From contig OZ018409.1 of the NCBI GenBank assembly GCA_963969595.1, positions 33,431,282 through 33,495,281 on the forward strand: a stretch of 64,000 bases of DNA, given 5' to 3'. Shown here one piece after another: positions 61,071 to 64,000 of this stretch. Made by a program: the position numbers and the translations under genes. Position 1 is the stretch's first letter, and the number at the start of each line of letters is the position of its first letter. The stretch comes from Neckera pumila. Taxonomy: Eukaryota > Streptophyta > Bryopsida > Hypnales > Neckeraceae. Under the pieces are notes generated by a model. The model was not told where the DNA came from. It made no database searches and worked only from the letters and a program-made list of their open reading frames with translations.

Positions 61071-61414
61071 TAACTAAATCTCTGGCATTTTGAATTATAT
61101 CCATCATCACTATAGGCCATCAAAATTAAATTTGAACTAAATCCATCAATAGGCTATGAAGAAATTTGATAAGAAACTTGATAGCATAGTGAAAGAATTA
61201 CTTCATTTTAGCTTGAATTGATTACATGAATAGGTCAACAAGAAACTTGATAACATACTAATGGAATCTCTTCATTGGCAGTTGGTGAGAGTTGAGAGTG
61301 GAGAGGTCCTCTTTATACTATAATCCAGTCTGTGGACACTCAAAAGATATGGGATAACTTGAAGATGAGAGCTTCACTTCTCATAGTCAAGTTATTTTGA
61401 AAATGTATAAATCC

Positions 61415-61785
61415 TGTTCAAAGTAGAAATTCAGACCTCAGTTTGGCATAGTAGAATACCATTTTTCAAAAAACTTTGAACTAGTATAAGTTGGTAAATG
61501 AATCCAGATTTCATCTCTAAAAATCCATTTAAGATTTAAAGCCTCCAGTCAAAAGTTATGGACAAAATTCAAAGGCAATGTTTGAAAATGTAAAAAAAAT
61601 GTCCTTTCCACCCCGTCTCTAAACTTTGTCCATAACTTTTTACTGGAGACTCTAAATCTCAAACGGTTTTTTGGAGATGAAAGCTAGATTTTTTTACCAA
61701 CTTTTCTTAGTTTAAATTTTTTTGAAAAAAGTTCTTCTACTATGCCCAAATGAGGTCTAAATTTTTACTTTGAAACAATTCCTGC
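61415..61785. mobile_element. Foldback element related to 32406-33040
   Basis: Inverted arms of about 165 bp: GTAGAAATTCAGACCTCAGT and AAAAGTTATGGACAAA in the left arm, with reverse complements in the right arm (TTTGTCCATAACTTTT, AAATGAGGTCTAAATTTTTAC). The right arm continues into repeat Y. Confidence 0.8.
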
Positions 61786-62150
61786 ATTTCAATTGACTTA
61801 GTATTGAAATTGTGAAAAATAAAAATACGCAATGTTAGTACAATAACTATGCACAGACATGATGTTGTGTGATTATTGCACGAACTTTATGTGTCCTAAA
61901 AAAGCACTAATGCTGCACGAAATTAGTCGCCCATCACTAAACCACTGAAGTCATATATATTTTGTCATGCATAGTTATTGTGCAACTTTCGCACGTCAAA
62001 TTCAAATATGAATGATATGCCTAAACTGCATGGTAGTAATGAATGTCAATATTGTGTCACAGCAATATTTCCGAATTCATGAATGTAACATGAAAGCAAT
62101 GCTTGACAATAATCATACGATTACTAGTGACAATTCGTGACAGGGGAACT
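61560..62150 (+). repeat. Dispersed repeat Y, copy 2
   Basis: Counterpart of 38510-39085, starting in the right arm of the foldback and ending at GACAATTCGTGACA. Followed at 62162 by a piece of the 42.3-kb repeat. Confidence 0.8.
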
Positions 62151-62697
62151 TTGTGATGTATGCTTTATAGTTGAGTAGGTTGAATGATAGAAAATGATTG
62201 GTTCTCATCCAATTGGCAATTGCCACTAAGGAGATGGCATCAATGATCATCTAGGACTTCTCAAGCCAAATTGTTTCTTAGTAGTTGTTGACAAACTAAA
62301 TCTCTACATTTGTGGAAATTCGATCGTTTTGAGAGATTAACATGACAATACCAAAATACATGTTGAAGTATATTCGTCATTTATGTCATAGATGTTGAAA
62401 TACTTCTTTATCAAATTAAAAGTTACATGAAAATATTATTGAAGTGAAAGACAAGTGAAAGCTAGATCAAAATAAAAACTAGATGAAAATTAGATTAAAT
62501 TGAATGCTAGGTGAAAATTCCATTACTATAAAATGAAGGTGAAAATTTGATTAAATTGGATGATAGGTGAAAGAATGATCAAAATAATATCCAGATAATT
62601 GAATACATAGCCTAGACCTATCATCTAACATTTCCACCATTTTATTCCTATCCATTGCAATTGCCTTGTCTATTATTGCTCTTCAAAATGGATAAGT
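62151..62697. other. AT-rich spacer with short direct repeats
   Basis: Phrases such as GATGAAAATTAGATTAAATT and TGAAAATTTGATTAAATTGG recur at 62480-62580. No gene is seen. Confidence 0.45.
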
Positions 62698-63053
62698 AAA
62701 TAATAAGACAAGAATTAGGACAAGGTGAATTTACCATTAAATATTTGTGCACCAAAATTACAGCTGGACACCAATGCAAATGCAAAAGCATCTCGAAGCG
62801 CAAACCTAGAGTGTAAAATGGTACATTGTAAGATTGAATCTTAAGCTGATTAACATTTTAGATCACCCAAATATAGCTTCCCTTAAAGATGTTTTTGAAG
62901 ATGATGCTTTAGTGAACATAGTGATGGAGCTATGGGAAGAAAGAAAGCTCTTTGATCATATTCAAGAACATGGTGCATTTAGAGAGCCAGAAGCTATAAG
63001 AATGATCAAAGAAATTCTTAGTGCTATTGGAGCATGTCATAACTTTGGTATTT
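62698..63053 (+). pseudogene. Calcium-dependent protein kinase (CDPK) fragment
   Basis: The N-lobe of a CDPK-type kinase is visible without introns. IRQELGQGEFTIKYLCT (glycine loop, normally LGxGxFG) starts near 62707, then CKSISKRKPR, the usual CDPK β3 block with its Lys. A stop (TAA near 62817) and a frame change follow. A second block (62843-63053) reads HPNIASLKDVFEDD, VMELWEERKLFDHI and ACHNFGI. The normal GGELFD is altered to ERKLFD, and the glycine loop has lost its second and third glycines. The match stops just before the catalytic HRD loop, where small MITEs begin. It is a dead, truncated copy. Confidence 0.83.
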
Positions 63054-63080
63054 TTTATACACTAGAAGGAACCCGTGTTT

Positions 63081-63234
63081 AAGTTGACGAATTTTATTAG
63101 ACATTCAATGTAACAACCCATGTTTTTATGTCAACAATGACGTTCAATGTAACATCTTCATGTTACATTTGAAGTCATTGTTGACATAAAAACACAAGTT
63201 GTTACATTGGATGTCTAACAAAATCTGCCAACTT
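63081..63234. mobile_element. Hairpin MITE (154 bp)
   Basis: Arms of about 74 bp are inverted copies (AAGTTGACGAATTTTATTAG at the left, AAGTTGGCAGATTTTGTTAG inverted at the right) with a 6-bp loop. It lies immediately after the CDPK fragment. Flanking this and the next element, ACTAGAAGGAACCCGTGTTT at 63061 is mirrored by AAACACGGGCTCCTTCTAAT at 63453, suggesting nesting in an older element. Confidence 0.78.
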
Positions 63235-63246
63235 AGATATGTAATT

Positions 63247-63438
63247 CACTAGTAGAAAACGCACGAATTTCAACAGAATTAAGTTGATTTGGATGCATTG
63301 TCCAAGTTACTATTCTGTTGATTTCAACAGAAATCTGTTAGTTTTAGCAAATTTCTGCTGAAATCAACAGAACAGTGACCGGGACAACACGTCCAAATCA
63401 ACTTAATTTTGTTGAAATTCCTACGTTTTCTACTAGTG
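63247..63438. mobile_element. CACTAGTAGAAAACG-ended MITE (192 bp)
   Basis: Perfect 15-bp ends CACTAGTAGAAAACG / CGTTTTCTACTAGTG, with arms extending to about 57 bp. CACTA starts are typical of En/Spm-type elements, but no clear 3-bp target duplication is visible (ATT versus TAA). Confidence 0.8.
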
Positions 63439-63538
63439 TAAAAATCCAAAAAAACACGGGCTCCTTCTAATGATATAGACTTGAAGCTCAAAAACTTTTT
63501 GTTTAAAACAAAAGACAAAGATTTGACATTCAAACACG

Positions 63539-63668
63539 CTAGTATAAATCCACTTTGAAAACAACATTGTCTGAAATGGTTTTGATGTTAAATTTGTGTT
63601 ACTTTTTAGCACAAATTTAGCACAAAACCATTTCAAATAATGTTTTTTTCAATATGGATTTATACTAG
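63539..63668. mobile_element. Hairpin MITE (130 bp)
   Basis: CTAGTATAAATCCA at 63539 is mirrored by TGGATTTATACTAG ending at 63668; arms of about 58 bp include GAAATGGTTTTG and its inverse. It is non-coding. Confidence 0.75.
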
Positions 63669-64000
63669 TGGCATATTGATTGTGAATTTGTTGCATTTTG
63701 TTCAAGCAATAAAGAATTGTCTAATGAGGTTGGGAGTCTAGCTTATATAGCTTCCAAAATATATGAGGGCTACCATAGACTCAAAGTAGACATTTCGAGC
63801 ATTGATGTAATACTATATATATTTATATTCTCTTAACAAGATTCTTTCAAAGTCAACACATTTTAGGATATATACAAAGAAATTACAGAGAAGAGGAATA
63901 AATTCTTTGCCAAAGATCTACAGCCAAGTACTTCAAAAAGTGCAAAAATCCCATTCTAAGAATGATGACATATAATGTCAACCAAAGTTTGAGTGCATTT
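63669..64000. other. Window end, nothing recognised
   Basis: AT-rich DNA with no supported feature. Confidence 0.5.

Overview
The window looks like nuclear DNA of a land plant. It has spliced genes with GT-AG introns, a plant-type LRR receptor kinase, a Q/N-rich-headed DHH1/DDX6-family DEAD-box helicase, a CDPK relic, and long AT-rich intergenic DNA full of MITEs. The species cannot be named from the sequence. The sparse gene content, Tc1-type (DD34E) transposase relics and TTAA-targeting repeats fit a non-flowering plant better than a typical angiosperm, but that is inference.

Layout. 1-1.7 kb: the 3' end of a DPY30-like gene (+), two exons visible. 1.7-13.8 kb: AT-rich intergenic DNA with a textbook Stowaway MITE (2210-2290), an irregular tandem repeat (7.67-8.13 kb) and a nested pair of TTAA elements (10.84-12.77 kb). 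13.8-20.2 kb: a MITE-like repeat, a GC-rich leader and an intact nine-exon DEAD-box helicase gene (+, 455 aa). 20.4-28.7 kb: a hairpin MITE, two decayed Tc1-like transposase genes (-) and a 1.1-kb array made almost only of A and T. 28.9-43.2 kb: a mosaic of repeats dominated by a family with TTAA target duplications and CCCCTAAAG termini, plus a truncated duplicate of the receptor-kinase promoter and first exon. 43.8-45.7 kb: a cluster of the near-palindrome RACAAWTTGTY. 46.4-55.4 kb: an intact 14-exon LRR receptor-like kinase gene (-, 778 aa). 54.8-57.2 kb: its GC-richer 5' flank, with a 155-bp tandem duplication. 57.2-64 kb: TIR elements, foldbacks, a CDPK-like kinase pseudogene and three small hairpin MITEs.

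The genes have unrelated jobs: histone H3K4 methylation complex subunit, mRNA decay/translation repression helicase, and cell-surface signalling. There is no operon-like logic. The most notable content is the repeat biology. Related unoccupied copies elsewhere in the window let one read the target-site duplications directly (TTAA for one family, TA for another), without any database.
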